Shown: one piece after another, positions 8,701 to 16,390 of the stretch
Layout of the letters: the number at the start of each line of letters is the position of its first letter
Position numbering within the stretch: position 1 is the first letter of the stretch
From: Lachnospiraceae bacterium
Lineage (GTDB): Bacteria; Bacillota; Clostridia; Lachnospirales; Lachnospiraceae
NCBI GenBank assembly: GCA_016293925.1
Contig: JAEDCX010000010.1
Location: forward strand, 1-43,234
Direction of reading: 5' to 3'
DNA length: 43,234 bases
Made by a program: the position numbers and the translations under genes
Notes under the pieces: model-generated
Told to the model about the DNA's origin: nothing
The model's database searches: none
The model's input: only the letters and a program-made list of their open reading frames with translations

Positions 8701-9297
8701 GTCAACGCCATCGAGGATTACAAGAATCTCATGGAGCGGTATACTGCCATGAAGGTGCAGTACGATGATCTGATAGAGGCGGAGAAGACCCTAAACCAGA
8801 TTATCGAAGAATTGGAGACCCAGATGCGGAAGCAGTTCAAGGAGAAGTTTTCCGAGATCAGCCATGAATTTGACAAGGTATTCAAGGAATTGTTCGGTGG
8901 CGGAAAGGGTACCCTTGAATTGATGGAGGATGATGATATTCTGGAAGCGGGAATCGGTATCATCGCCCAGCCTCCAGGCAAGAAACTGCAGAATATGATG
9001 CAGCTGTCCGGCGGTGAGAAGGCACTGACCGCAATTGCTCTTTTGTTTGCAATCCAGAACCTGAAACCGTCTCCGTTCTGTCTGCTGGATGAGATTGAAG
9101 CGGCACTGGATGAGAGTAATGTGGGCCGATTTGCGAAGTATCTGCATAAGTTGACGAAACACACCCAGTTCATTGTTATCACCCACAGGCGTGGAACCAT
9201 GGAACGGGCGGACCGTCTGTACGGCATTACCATGCAGGAAAAGGGTGTATCTACGCAGGTCGGAATTGATTTTGTCAACGAAGATCTGGAGGATTAG
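5737..9297 (+). CDS. smc: Chromosome segregation protein SMC
   Basis: The core ATPase of the bacterial condensin complex (with ScpA and ScpB, not in this window), which loads near the origin and extrudes DNA loops. Full-length at 1186 residues. Order of parts: Walker A GPNGSGKS (residues 31–38), a long heptad-rich coiled coil, a hinge at roughly 505–660 (GIVGVVADIIKV through VPGGAISGGAFKN), the returning coiled coil, the ABC signature LSGGEKAL (about residue 1090) and Walker B CLLDEIEAALDE (about 1112). All ATPase motifs look intact. It starts seven bases after rnc and is followed by ftsY after 28 bases. Base composition and codon use match its neighbours. Confidence 0.98.
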   Translation: MYLKSIEIQGFKSFANKIVFSFHNGITGIVGPNGSGKSNVADAVRWVLGEQRIKQLRGASMQDVIFAGTEMRKPLSYAYVAITMDNSDHKLPVEYDEVTVARRLYRSGESEYLLNGLPCRLKDVNEMFYDTGIGKEGYSIIGQGQIDRILSGKPEERRELFDEAAGIVKFKRRKYAAVKKLEEEQQNLVRVKDILTELEKQVGPLERQSEKAKIYLKKKEEMKTLDVNVFLLENRRLNDQLTEVTGKHKIASEELASTNERFENIKLEYERIQNEMEQLEEQIEHSRTTLSESTVMKSRLENQIEVLREQIRSAQGNEEHLRNRMSSVQNEIDIREKEKTDILEGKKVFDDQLADAEKIRDEAKDKLVETQSRIEDLNMRIEVCKNQIIDTLNERATIKARLGRFDTMIEQINIRKAELNSRLLKTKSNEEEQNAAIAKLEENFERITEEIGTMNRDQKQKEERSRAIHDEIETKDKEVRELQVKYHQEKSKLEAITNMTERYEGYGNSIRKVMEVKDRNKGIVGVVADIIKVDKKYETAIETALGGNIQNIVTDDEETAKEMIRYLKENRFGRATFLPLTSIEHPQEFKNPEALREKGVIGMADELVRIEDKYRNVARAMLGRIVVVDNVDNALKIARKFDYQVRMVTVDGELLVPGGAISGGAFKNNSNLLSRRREMEELEGRVRKYLQDMDARTEEIEKIKKERTELRTSIEELKLALQTKFIEQNTARVNLMTAKERKDETEKDFGDLQTEQMDIERKIAEITQNKKDAQESLTESEQFEREAGEKITKHQEELDVLRTRETEQTGTVNELDLAVEKSLQKQEFQQQNVNRIENEIRRYVSELEEITGQLTQNARDVVQKEQDIEEIRKTIDASQGVKSELEQKLQEDIEKKEAFSEKQKKFFETREELAQMSTQMDREVFRLNDQKEKIENSISSFINYMWEEYEITLTDATHLRDEAMTDLASMKRDISRLKDEIRKLGDVNVNAIEDYKNLMERYTAMKVQYDDLIEAEKTLNQIIEELETQMRKQFKEKFSEISHEFDKVFKELFGGGKGTLELMEDDDILEAGIGIIAQPPGKKLQNMMQLSGGEKALTAIALLFAIQNLKPSPFCLLDEIEAALDESNVGRFAKYLHKLTKHTQFIVITHRRGTMERADRLYGITMQEKGVSTQVGIDFVNEDLED

Positions 9298-9325
9298 CAG
9301 GGTATCGGAAAGGCATGAAAGAAGC

Positions 9326-10288
9326 ATGAGTGAAGAAAAGAAGGGTTTTTTCAGCCGGTTGAAAGCCGGTCTGAGCAAAACAAGGAAAAACATCGTACAC
9401 GGTATCGATTCGATTTTCAGCGGATTCTCCAAAATCGATGAGGACTTCTATGAAGAACTGGAAGAGACGCTGATTATGGGAGATATCGGGGTAAAGGCAA
9501 CGGAGGAGATCATTGAACGTCTGAAAGCCGAAGTGAAATCCCAGAGGATTAAAGAACCCGCCGAGTGCAGGCAGGTTGTGATCGATACCATCAAGGAACA
9601 GATGGGAGTGACTCAGGCGGCCTATGAATATGAGCAGAAACAGTCCGTTGTATTTGTGATCGGCGTGAACGGTGTCGGGAAAACAACAACCGTCGGCAAA
9701 CTGGCCGGGAAGCTGAAGGCACAGGGAAGAAAGGTTCTTCTTGCCGCGGCGGATACGTTTCGGGCAGCGGCCGGGGAACAATTGGAGGAGTGGTCCCGCA
9801 GAGCAGGCGTGGAGATGATCGGCGGCGCCGAGGGCGCGGACCCTGCCAGTGTGATTTTCGATGCGGTAAACGCCGCGAAAGCCAGAAAGGCAGATGTGCT
9901 TCTGTGCGATACCGCAGGTCGTCTTCATAACAAGAAAAACCTGATGGAAGAGTTAAAGAAGATGAATCGCATCATTGACCGGGAATTTCCGGATGCCCAT
10001 CGGGAGAATCTGGTGGTTCTGGATGCCACCACAGGACAGAACGCCCTGCAACAGGCGAGGGATTTCGGAGAAGTCACAAACCTTACCGGAATCATTCTGA
10101 CCAAGATGGACGGAACTGCCAAGGGAGGAATTGCGATCGCCATTCAGTCGGAACTGAACATTCCGGTGAAATATATCGGAGTCGGTGAGACGATAGAGGA
10201 TCTGCAGAAGTTTGACGCGGATGCATTTGTGAATGCACTGTTTGATGTGACCGAGAATGAGAACGATAATGAGAATGAAGAAGGCTGA
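9326..10288 (+). CDS. ftsY: Signal recognition particle receptor FtsY
   Basis: GTPase at the membrane that docks the SRP–ribosome complex onto the Sec translocon. The 320-residue protein starts MSEEKKGFFSRLKAGLSKTRKN; the short basic N-terminus replaces the long acidic A domain of E. coli and fits Gram-positive FtsY. Then come the N domain and the G domain with GVNGVGKTTT, the TFRAAAGEQL insertion-box region, DTAGRLHNK and TKMDGTAKGG. The frame is open upstream into smc, but ATG 9326 after GAAAGAAG gives the family N-terminus. A short acidic C-terminal tail (ENENDNENEEG) is unusual but harmless-looking. Its partner Ffh is encoded 2.7 kb downstream. Confidence 0.97.
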   Translation: MSEEKKGFFSRLKAGLSKTRKNIVHGIDSIFSGFSKIDEDFYEELEETLIMGDIGVKATEEIIERLKAEVKSQRIKEPAECRQVVIDTIKEQMGVTQAAYEYEQKQSVVFVIGVNGVGKTTTVGKLAGKLKAQGRKVLLAAADTFRAAAGEQLEEWSRRAGVEMIGGAEGADPASVIFDAVNAAKARKADVLLCDTAGRLHNKKNLMEELKKMNRIIDREFPDAHRENLVVLDATTGQNALQQARDFGEVTNLTGIILTKMDGTAKGGIAIAIQSELNIPVKYIGVGETIEDLQKFDADAFVNALFDVTENENDNENEEG

Positions 10289-11517
10289 TGAAGATGGAAG
10301 AGAAAATGTTGACATTGGAGAAGTTTGAAGAGGCTTCCGAGGTTGTGAAAAGAGTAACACTGGAAACCAAACTGATTTACAGTAGTTATTTTTCGGAACA
10401 GACCGGCAACAAGGTCTATCTGAAACCGGAAAATATGCAGTTTACGGGTGCGTATAAGGTGCGTGGTGCCTATTACAAGATGAGTACACTGACGGACGAG
10501 GACAGAGCCAAGGGCGTGATTACCGCATCCGCAGGGAACCATGCCCAGGGCGTTGCATACGCTGCCAAGTGTTACGGAGCGAAGGCGACGATTGTGATGC
10601 CTACCACAACCCCTCTCATGAAGGTGAACCGTACCAAGAGCTACGGCGCAGAAGTGGTGCTGTACGGAGATGTCTATGACGAAGCCTGTGAATATGCCCT
10701 GAAGCTGACGGAGGAAAAGGGGTATACCTTCATTCATCCCTTTGATGATCTGACCGTTGCGACTGGTCAGGGAACCATTGCCATGGAGATCTTCAAGGAG
10801 CTGCCGCTGGTGGATTATATTCTGGTTCCGGTGGGCGGAGGCGGATTGGCCACGGGGGTATCCACGCTTGCGAAACTGCTGAATCCCAAGATTCAGGTGA
10901 TTGCTGTGGAACCGCAGGGTGCAAACTGTCTTCAGGAGTCCTTGAAAAAGGGTGAGGTAACAACCCTGCCCACTGTCAACACCATTGCGGACGGTACCGC
11001 GGTGAAGACTCCCGGATCCAGACTGTTCCCGTACCTTCAGCAAAATGTGGATGACATCATTACGGTAGAGGATGCGGATCTTGTGACAGCATTCCTGGAT
11101 ATGGTGGAGAACCATAAGATGATCGTTGAGAATTCGGGTCTGCTGACCGTTGCAGCACTGAAACAGTTGAATGTGAAGGATAAAAAGGTCGTTTCTGTTT
11201 TAAGCGGCGGCAACATGGATATTATCACCATGTCCAGCGTGGTTCAGCAGGGGCTGATTTTCCGGGACAGAATCTTTACTGTGTCGGTATTGCTTCCGGA
11301 CCGCCCGGGCGAACTGTCCACCGTTTCTGCCGTGATTGCACGGGAAAACGGAAATGTTATCAAACTGGAGCACAACCAGTTCGTATCCATCAATCGAAAA
11401 GCCGCGGTGGAACTTCGTATTACGCTGGAGGCTTTCGGAACGGAGCATAAGAATCAGATCATCAAAGCACTGGAGGACGGAGGCTACAAGCCGAAACTTG
11501 TGAGAACGAATATCTGA
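10288..11517 (+). CDS. ilvA: Threonine ammonia-lyase (ACT-domain type)
   Basis: PLP enzyme that deaminates threonine to 2-oxobutyrate and ammonia, either feeding isoleucine synthesis or degrading threonine. The 409-residue protein has the PLP Lys in FTGAYKVRGAYYK (K57), the glycine-rich phosphate loop VGGGGLATG and a C-terminal ACT domain from about residue 330 (VSVLLPDRPGELSTVSAVI), the layout of the TdcB/IlvA single-ACT class. Its ATG shares one base with the ftsY stop (TGATG). An in-frame ATG at 10294 is better spaced from AAGAAGG and may be the true start. Whether it is biosynthetic or catabolic cannot be decided from the sequence; the symbol is used for the general family. Confidence 0.9.
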   Translation: MKMEEKMLTLEKFEEASEVVKRVTLETKLIYSSYFSEQTGNKVYLKPENMQFTGAYKVRGAYYKMSTLTDEDRAKGVITASAGNHAQGVAYAAKCYGAKATIVMPTTTPLMKVNRTKSYGAEVVLYGDVYDEACEYALKLTEEKGYTFIHPFDDLTVATGQGTIAMEIFKELPLVDYILVPVGGGGLATGVSTLAKLLNPKIQVIAVEPQGANCLQESLKKGEVTTLPTVNTIADGTAVKTPGSRLFPYLQQNVDDIITVEDADLVTAFLDMVENHKMIVENSGLLTVAALKQLNVKDKKVVSVLSGGNMDIITMSSVVQQGLIFRDRIFTVSVLLPDRPGELSTVSAVIARENGNVIKLEHNQFVSINRKAAVELRITLEAFGTEHKNQIIKALEDGGYKPKLVRTNI

Positions 11518-11542
11518 TTTTGTTCTTTTGATCTCTTTGACA

Positions 11543-11561
11543 ACGGATTACATATATCCGT
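11543..11561. repeat. Inverted repeat between ilvA and yitT
   Basis: ACGGAT and ATCCGT (6-base perfect arms, 7-base spacer) lie immediately after a TTGACA at 11537. No T run follows, so it is not a convincing terminator. It may be a small operator or leader hairpin for the yitT gene. Confidence 0.35.
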
Positions 11562-11583
11562 CACATCCGCGCATACTACTGGT

Positions 11584-12456
11584 ATGAGACAAGGCGTGGA
11601 AAAGACCAAAAAATATGTATTAAAATATATTCTGCTGATAGGCTGCGCTGCAGTGTACGCAGCGGGAATCAGTTTGTTTCTGGATCCGTTGGGGATTGCG
11701 CCGGGAGGCGTAACCGGTATTGCGATTCTGTTGAACCGTTATGTCCCCATCCCGACCGGAACGCTGATCTTTGCCTTGAATGTGCCGATTCTGCTGATCG
11801 GCGGCTGGAAGCTCGGACGGAATCTTCTTCTGTCTACGGTGTGGACGATTCTCTGGATCAGTTTTTTCGCGGATGTGTTTTCCCTTTCGCTGGTTCCGGC
11901 ATCCGGGGATCCTCTGGTGGCAGCACTGTTGGGCGGTATCCTGTTGGCTTTGGGAGTCGGGACCGCATTTCAGGTGGGGGCAACCACCGGCGGAATTGAT
12001 ATTCTGGTCCGGCTGCTGCGGTTGAAATACAGGCATCTGAGGACGGGAACCTGTTTTCTGCTGTTGGATTTGACCATTGTATTTATTTCCGGTGTGGTGC
12101 TACGCAGCGTGGAAACGGCTGCCTATGCGTTTCTTGCTGTCATGACGTCTTCTTTTCTCGTGGACCGGATTCTGTACGGAAGAGACGAGGAACGTCTGCT
12201 CTATGTGATCAGCGGGGTACCGGAGCAGATTGCGGAACGGTTTCTGCTGGAACTGCATACCGGCGCGACGCTTCTGGCCGGCCGGGGAGCATATTCCGGA
12301 CGGGAAAGACCGGTAATTATGTGCGTTGTACGCAAAAGTCTGGCACCGAGAGCCATGGCCATTGTGCGGGAAACCGATGAGAATGCATTTCTGATTGTAA
12401 CCGATGCAAGGGAAATCTACGGAGAAGGGCATAAGAGCTATACACACGTTGTGTGA
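11584..12456 (+). CDS. YitT family membrane protein with DUF2179 domain
   Basis: A 290-residue integral membrane protein. It has about six hydrophobic segments in the first 200 residues with the family's LGIAPGGVTGIAILLN and FQVGATTGGIDILVRLL motifs. A soluble C-terminal domain of about 80 residues (DUF2179, RLLYVISGVPEQIAERFLLELHTGAT) follows; this type of domain often binds a small ligand. Substrate and function are not established for the family. It begins 66 bases after ilvA and is followed by a terminator-like hairpin, so it is probably the last gene of this run or a short unit of its own. Its position splits the usual ftsY–ylxM–ffh order. ATG 11584 has only a weak ribosome site. Confidence 0.88.
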   Translation: MRQGVEKTKKYVLKYILLIGCAAVYAAGISLFLDPLGIAPGGVTGIAILLNRYVPIPTGTLIFALNVPILLIGGWKLGRNLLLSTVWTILWISFFADVFSLSLVPASGDPLVAALLGGILLALGVGTAFQVGATTGGIDILVRLLRLKYRHLRTGTCFLLLDLTIVFISGVVLRSVETAAYAFLAVMTSSFLVDRILYGRDEERLLYVISGVPEQIAERFLLELHTGATLLAGRGAYSGRERPVIMCVVRKSLAPRAMAIVRETDENAFLIVTDAREIYGEGHKSYTHVV

Positions 12457-12513
12457 GAATTGCGGAGCGTGCCTACGAAGGAACAGAGCAGGAATTCCAT
12501 ATCAATCATTTTT

Positions 12514-12549
12514 GGGGGTGTCAAGAAAAAATACTTGACACCTCTTTTT
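12514..12549 (+). terminator. Terminator-like hairpin after yitT
   Basis: GGTGTCAAG (12517–12525) and CTTGACACC (12534–12542) form a perfect 9-pair stem, extendable to 12 with G-T pairs, with an 8-base A-rich loop and a T run at 12545–12549. Its right arm contains the -35 box of the next promoter. Confidence 0.7.
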
Positions 12550-12563
12550 GCTTGGGGTATAGT
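12535..12563 (+). promoter_or_regulatory. Promoter of ylxM–ffh
   Basis: TTGACA (12535–12540), 17 bases, TATAGT (12558–12563). The -35 is part of the upstream hairpin arm. The leader to ylxM is about 70 bases. Confidence 0.8.
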
Positions 12564-12636
12564 GTATGAAGTGACACAAGGAAAGGGTACGAAGGATGAA
12601 ACAGAATGCCCTTTTTCCGAAGGTCGGGGTGGTAAG

Positions 12637-12951
12637 ATGGAGAAGATTGTAATGCAGGGAATGCTCTATGATTTCTACGGAGATCTGTTGACAGAGCATC
12701 AGAAGAGAATCTATGAGGATGCAGTTTACAATGACATGTCTCTTACGGAACTTGCCATGACATATGAGATCAGCCGTCAGGCTGTACATGATATGATCAA
12801 GCGATGCGACAGGATTCTCAATGCGTATGAAGAGAAGTTACATCTTGTTGCCAGATTTGCCAAAGTCAAGGAGGCGGTCACCAGGATCCGGACCTTGACG
12901 GAGGATGAGCAGATCCGCGGACTTGCGGATGAGATCCTGGAGGATTTATAG
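12637..12951 (+). CDS. ylxM: YlxM/P13 family DNA-binding-like protein
   Basis: A 104-residue helix-turn-helix protein of the YlxM family, encoded next to ffh across Firmicutes and thought to modulate the SRP. In Streptococcus, YlxM binds the SRP and affects Ffh/FtsY GTPase activity. The sequence shows the typical start MEKIVMQGMLYDFYGDLLTEHQ, a sigma-70-region-4-like helix-turn-helix (LTELAMTYEISRQAVHDMIKR) and a C-terminal helix. The frame is open 59 codons further upstream, but that stretch crosses the terminator and promoter. ATG 12637, behind GGGGTGG, gives the family length. Its stop codon shares one base with the GTG start of ffh, so the two are translationally coupled. Confidence 0.9.
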   Translation: MEKIVMQGMLYDFYGDLLTEHQKRIYEDAVYNDMSLTELAMTYEISRQAVHDMIKRCDRILNAYEEKLHLVARFAKVKEAVTRIRTLTEDEQIRGLADEILEDL

Positions 12952-14318
12952 TGGCTTTCGAGAGTTTAACAGACAAACTTCAGAATATATTCAGGAATCT
13001 GCGCGGGAAAGGCCGTTTGACGGAGGATGATGTCAAGAGTGCCATGCGCGAGGTCAAGATGGCTTTGCTGGAAGCCGATGTAAACTTCAAGGTTGTGAAG
13101 CAGTTTGTCAAATCCATTGAAGACCGTGCGATCGGAACCGATGTTCTGGAGGGCTTGAACCCCGGACAGACGGTGATTAAGATCGTGAACGAAGAGATGA
13201 TCTCGTTGATGGGTTCTGAGACGACAGAGATTACGTTTCAGCCCGGCAAGGCGATTACCGTCATCATGATGTGCGGACTTCAGGGTGCCGGTAAGACGAC
13301 CACGGCAGCCAAGATTGCCGGCAAAGTCAAACTGAAAGGCAAGAAACCTTTGCTGGTTGCCTGTGATATCTACCGTCCTGCGGCAATCAAACAGTTGCAG
13401 GTAAACGGTGAGAAGCAGGAAGTGGAAGTTTTCACCATGGGAGACCAGAAGCGGGTAACGGATATCGCCCGCGCTGCGGTAGCCTATGCGGAGAAAAACG
13501 GACATAACGTAGTGATTCTGGATACTGCCGGACGCCTTCATATCGATGAGGACATGATGGCAGAATTACAGGATATTAAGGCCAATCTGGATGTCCATCA
13601 GTCTTTGCTGGTGGTGGATGCCATGACAGGTCAGGATGCGGTGAATGTGGCGCAGGAATTCGATTCCAAGGTTGGAATCGATGGAGTGATTCTGACGAAG
13701 ATGGACGGCGATACCCGAGGCGGTGCAGCACTGTCGGTAAAGGCAGTGACCGGCAAACCGATTCTGTATGTAGGTATGGGAGAGAAGTTGTCCGATCTGG
13801 AGCAGTTCTATCCGGATCGTATGGCGAACCGGATTCTCGGCATGGGAGATATTCTTACCCTGATCGAGAAAGCACAGGCTGAGTTTGACGAGGAAAAAGA
13901 GAAGAAGATGGCTTCCCATATGAAGAAAGGGAAGTTTGACTTCGACGACTATCTGGAAAGTATGCGTCAGATGAAGAAAATGGGCGGTCTTGCCAGCATT
14001 GTGGGGATGCTTCCGGGCATGGGCGCCAAGATGGGAGATCTGAACGGACAGATCGATGAGAAGCAGCTTGCCAGAACAGAGGCAATCGTATTGTCGATGA
14101 CGAAAGAGGAACGCAGTAATCCGAAACTTCTGAATCCGCAGAGAAAGCACAGAATTGCCAAGGGAGCCGGCGTTGACATTGCGGTTGTGAATCGTTTCAT
14201 CAAACAGTTCGAGCAGTCTCAGAAAATGATGAAGCAGATGACCGGCGGAATGGGCAAACGGAAGGGCTTCGGAGGCCTGGGAGGTCTGGGAGGTTTTGGC
14301 GGCAGGAAGTTCTTTTAA
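12951..14318 (+). CDS. ffh: Signal recognition particle protein Ffh
   Basis: The SRP54 GTPase: binds signal sequences on nascent chains and the 4.5S RNA, and delivers ribosomes to FtsY. The 455-residue protein has an N-terminal helical N domain, a G domain with GLQGAGKTTT, DTAGRLHIDEDMM and TKMDGDTRGG, and a methionine-rich M domain (MRQMKKMGGLASIVGMLPGMG, then QKMMKQMTGGMG) that ends in a Gly-rich tail GLGGLGGFGGRKFF. It starts with GTG overlapping the ylxM stop by one base. Next come rpsP, khpA, rimM, trmD and rplS, the standard Firmicutes SRP/ribosome cluster. Confidence 0.98.
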   Translation: MAFESLTDKLQNIFRNLRGKGRLTEDDVKSAMREVKMALLEADVNFKVVKQFVKSIEDRAIGTDVLEGLNPGQTVIKIVNEEMISLMGSETTEITFQPGKAITVIMMCGLQGAGKTTTAAKIAGKVKLKGKKPLLVACDIYRPAAIKQLQVNGEKQEVEVFTMGDQKRVTDIARAAVAYAEKNGHNVVILDTAGRLHIDEDMMAELQDIKANLDVHQSLLVVDAMTGQDAVNVAQEFDSKVGIDGVILTKMDGDTRGGAALSVKAVTGKPILYVGMGEKLSDLEQFYPDRMANRILGMGDILTLIEKAQAEFDEEKEKKMASHMKKGKFDFDDYLESMRQMKKMGGLASIVGMLPGMGAKMGDLNGQIDEKQLARTEAIVLSMTKEERSNPKLLNPQRKHRIAKGAGVDIAVVNRFIKQFEQSQKMMKQMTGGMGKRKGFGGLGGLGGFGGRKFF

Positions 14319-14397
14319 CAATCAGACAGGGAGAGAATTCGGTTCATAAGACTTGATTCCTTGTAAATAGAATGATAATCAGTGGAGGTGAAACAAG

Positions 14398-14637
14398 ATG
14401 GTAAAGATCAGATTAAGAAGAATGGGACAGAAGAAAGCTCCTTATTATAGAATTATCGTAGCAGATTCCAGATCCCCGAGAGATGGCAGATGTATCGACG
14501 AGATCGGTACGTTTGATCCGAGCACAGAGCCAAGCACATGCAAGATCGATGAAGAGCTTGCCAAGAAGTGGCTTGCCAGCGGTGCTCAGCCTACAGAAGT
14601 TGTTGCTAAGATCTTCAAGAATGCAGGTATCAACTAG
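14398..14637 (+). CDS. rpsP: 30S ribosomal protein S16
   Basis: A 79-residue primary-binding protein of the 30S body, typical of S16 in length. The start MVKIRLRRMGQKKAPYYRIIVAD is the family hallmark, followed by SPRDGRCIDEIGTFDP. ATG 14398 follows the very strong ribosome site TGGAGGTG. It lies 79 bases after ffh and 26 bases before khpA. A possible promoter just upstream (TTGATT at 14353, GATAAT at 14374, spacer 15) is weak, so I do not list it separately. Confidence 0.98.
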   Translation: MVKIRLRRMGQKKAPYYRIIVADSRSPRDGRCIDEIGTFDPSTEPSTCKIDEELAKKWLASGAQPTEVVAKIFKNAGIN

Positions 14638-14663
14638 TCACGGTAATCTTTTGGAGGTGAATT

Positions 14664-14894
14664 ATGAAAGAATTAGTGGAAGTCATTGCGAAAGCGCTTG
14701 TTGACAACCCGGATGAAGTCACTGTAACGGAGAAGGAAAGTGGCAGAAATATTACCATCGAGCTTCATGTTGCACCTTCCGATATGGGTAAAGTCATTGG
14801 CAAACAGGGTCGTATCGCGAAAGCAATCCGTTCCGTTGTCAAGGCTGCCGCATCATCCAAAGATAACAAGAGAGTTGACGTGGAAATTGTCTAA
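14664..14894 (+). CDS. khpA: KH-domain RNA-binding protein KhpA
   Basis: A 76-residue single type-II KH domain with the RNA-contacting GxxG loop as GKQG in KVIGKQGRIAKAIR. KhpA (YlqC in Bacillus) forms dimers and pairs with KhpB/Jag to bind RNA and influence cell elongation in streptococci. The order rpsP–khpA–rimM–trmD is conserved across Firmicutes. ATG 14664 is behind TTGGAGGTG. A good hairpin terminator starts 19 bases after the stop, so part of the transcripts probably end here before rimM. Confidence 0.94.
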   Translation: MKELVEVIAKALVDNPDEVTVTEKESGRNITIELHVAPSDMGKVIGKQGRIAKAIRSVVKAAASSKDNKRVDVEIV

Positions 14895-14912
14895 CAGAGT
14901 AGGTACTCTAGG

Positions 14913-14940
14913 AAAGGGGACGCTTAAGCGTTCCCTTTTT
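14913..14940 (+). terminator. Internal terminator between khpA and rimM
   Basis: AAAGGGGACGC (14913–14923) pairs with GCGTTCCCTTT (14928–14938; one G-T pair), loop TTAA, followed by further T. It would lower read-through into rimM–trmD relative to rpsP–khpA. Confidence 0.85.
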
Positions 14941-14962
14941 GAAACAGGAGAAACAGGCAGTT

Positions 14963-14990
14963 TTGACAACATGGAAAAAACAGTGATACA
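14963..14990 (+). promoter_or_regulatory. Possible promoter of rimM–trmD
   Basis: TTGACA (14963–14968), 16 bases, GATACA (14985–14990), located just after the internal terminator and 27 bases before rimM. The -10 is imperfect. Confidence 0.45.
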
Positions 14991-15016
14991 GGAGCAGGGT
15001 TGCAGCAGGGAGCAGT

Positions 15017-15529
15017 ATGGAAGACAGATTAAGAGTCGGAGTGATTACATCAACACACGGAGTCCGGGGGGAAGTAAAGGTTTATCCCACAACAGATGAT
15101 CCGGAGCGTTTCCTGGATCTTACCCGGGTATATCTGGTTCGGAATGGGCATGAGATCGAAACAGAGATTCAGGGTGTGAAATTCTTCAAACAGGTTGTGA
15201 TTTTGAAATTCCGCGGAGTAGAATCCATGAATGATGCGGAATTATACCGGAATTATGAGATCTGGATCGACAGGAAAGACGGTGTCGCACTGGAGGAAAA
15301 TGAATATTACATTGCAGACCTGATCGGTATGGAAGTCTGCCTGGAAGACGGAAGCCATTTCGGAACACTGAAGGATGTGATGGAAACAGGTGCCAATGAC
15401 GTATATATTGTTACAACAGAGGATGGTAAGGAGGTTCTGCTTCCGGCCATCGAAGCATGTGTACAGTCTGTCTCTCTGGAGGAGAACAGAATGATAGTAC
15501 ATATCATGGAAGGATTGCTGGACGGATGA
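15017..15529 (+). CDS. rimM: Ribosome maturation factor RimM
   Basis: Helps 16S rRNA processing and assembly of the 30S head by binding S19. The 170-residue protein has the N-terminal RimM barrel (LRVGVITSTHGVRGEVKVYP) and a C-terminal PRC-barrel (EYYIADLIGMEVCLEDGSHFGTLKDVM, then VLLPAIEACVQSV). Length is normal. ATG 15017 follows AGGGAG. Its last codons overlap the trmD start by four bases (ATGA), so the two proteins are translationally coupled, as in many Firmicutes. Confidence 0.96.
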   Translation: MEDRLRVGVITSTHGVRGEVKVYPTTDDPERFLDLTRVYLVRNGHEIETEIQGVKFFKQVVILKFRGVESMNDAELYRNYEIWIDRKDGVALEENEYYIADLIGMEVCLEDGSHFGTLKDVMETGANDVYIVTTEDGKEVLLPAIEACVQSVSLEENRMIVHIMEGLLDG

Positions 15530-16305
15530 ACTTCTATATCATGACACTTTTTCCCGAGATGGTGATGGATGGTCTGAATACCAGTATTTTGAAGCGTGCA
15601 ATGGAGCGGGATGCGATTCATGTGGAGGCTTTCAACATCCGGGACTATACACAGGATAAACACAAAAAAGTAGATGATTATCCATACGGTGGGGGAGCCG
15701 GTATGCTGATGCAGGCGCAGCCGGTGTTCAGTACCTATGAGGCAATTCTTGAGAAGAGGGGCAAAAAGGATCGTTGCAGAGTCATCTTTTTGTCTCCCCA
15801 GGGAAGAGTTTTCGACCAGTCCTTTGCCCGGGAACTGGCACAGGAGGAGGATCTGATTTTCCTGTGTGGGCATTATGAAGGCGTGGACGAGCGTGTTCTG
15901 GAAGAGATTGTAACGGATGAGGTTTCCATTGGCGACTATGTGCTGACAGGCGGTGAATTGCCTGCCATGGTCATGATTGACGCTATCAGCCGGATGGTTC
16001 CGGGGGTTTTGAACAACGAGGAATCTGCGGTTACGGAGTCCCATTCGGATCACCTTCTGGAGTACCCGCAGTATTCCAGACCAGAGGTGTGGCACGGAAA
16101 ACCGGTTCCGGAGGTGCTGATGAGCGGACACCATGCGAAGATTGCCGAGTGGCGTCTTGCACAGTCCGTGGAACGGACGAAGCGGAAGCGTCCGGATCTG
16201 TATGAGCAATATCGTATGGAGCATCCGGAATGTGAGAATCCGGAGCCGAAGAAGCGTCGGAGGAGGAGAACATCAAATACCGAAGAAAATACTTGCAATT
16301 CATAG
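15526..16305 (+). CDS. trmD: tRNA (guanine-37-N1)-methyltransferase TrmD
   Basis: Adds the m1G37 methyl group next to the anticodon of tRNAs reading CNN codons, preventing +1 frameshifts. It is a SPOUT-class dimer with a trefoil knot. Visible motifs are FYIMTLFPEM at the N-terminus, DYPYGGGAGMLMQAQPV, and the SAM-binding knot around LCGHYEGVDERV and EVSIGDYVLTGGELPA. I chose ATG 15526, which overlaps the rimM stop and gives the standard N-terminus. At 259 residues the core is normal, but the last 25 residues form a basic tail (EPKKRRRRR) ending in NTCNS, a modest lineage-specific extension. A promoter for rplS overlaps the end of the gene. Confidence 0.97.
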   Translation: MNFYIMTLFPEMVMDGLNTSILKRAMERDAIHVEAFNIRDYTQDKHKKVDDYPYGGGAGMLMQAQPVFSTYEAILEKRGKKDRCRVIFLSPQGRVFDQSFARELAQEEDLIFLCGHYEGVDERVLEEIVTDEVSIGDYVLTGGELPAMVMIDAISRMVPGVLNNEESAVTESHSDHLLEYPQYSRPEVWHGKPVPEVLMSGHHAKIAEWRLAQSVERTKRKRPDLYEQYRMEHPECENPEPKKRRRRRTSNTEENTCNS

Positions 16306-16321
16306 AAATATGTGATAAATT
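16293..16321 (+). promoter_or_regulatory. Promoter of rplS
   Basis: TTGCAA (16293–16298), 17 bases, TAAATT (16316–16321); the -35 lies within the last codons of trmD. It would begin a leader of about 70 bases before rplS. Confidence 0.5.
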
Positions 16322-16329
16322 ATTAGCGT

Positions 16330-16390
16330 TGCGAATATGAGATGGTCCTCTGTTACTGAGCAGTATTAAGAACATCCGATTATGAAGGAG
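16330..16390 (+). ncRNA. Candidate L19 autoregulatory leader
   Basis: The stretch before rplS carries TTGCGA, GATGGTCCTCTG and AAGAACATC. GATG and CATC can close a stem, with CTG/CAG or CTC/GAG pairing inside. This resembles the Firmicutes ribosomal-protein L19 leader family (Rfam L19_leader), known from comparative genomics. I judge from memory of the motif and position only. Confidence 0.45.

Noticed and set aside
12460..12636. 59-codon N-terminal extension of ylxM
   Set aside because: The extension spans the terminator and promoter; the downstream ATG gives the normal family length.
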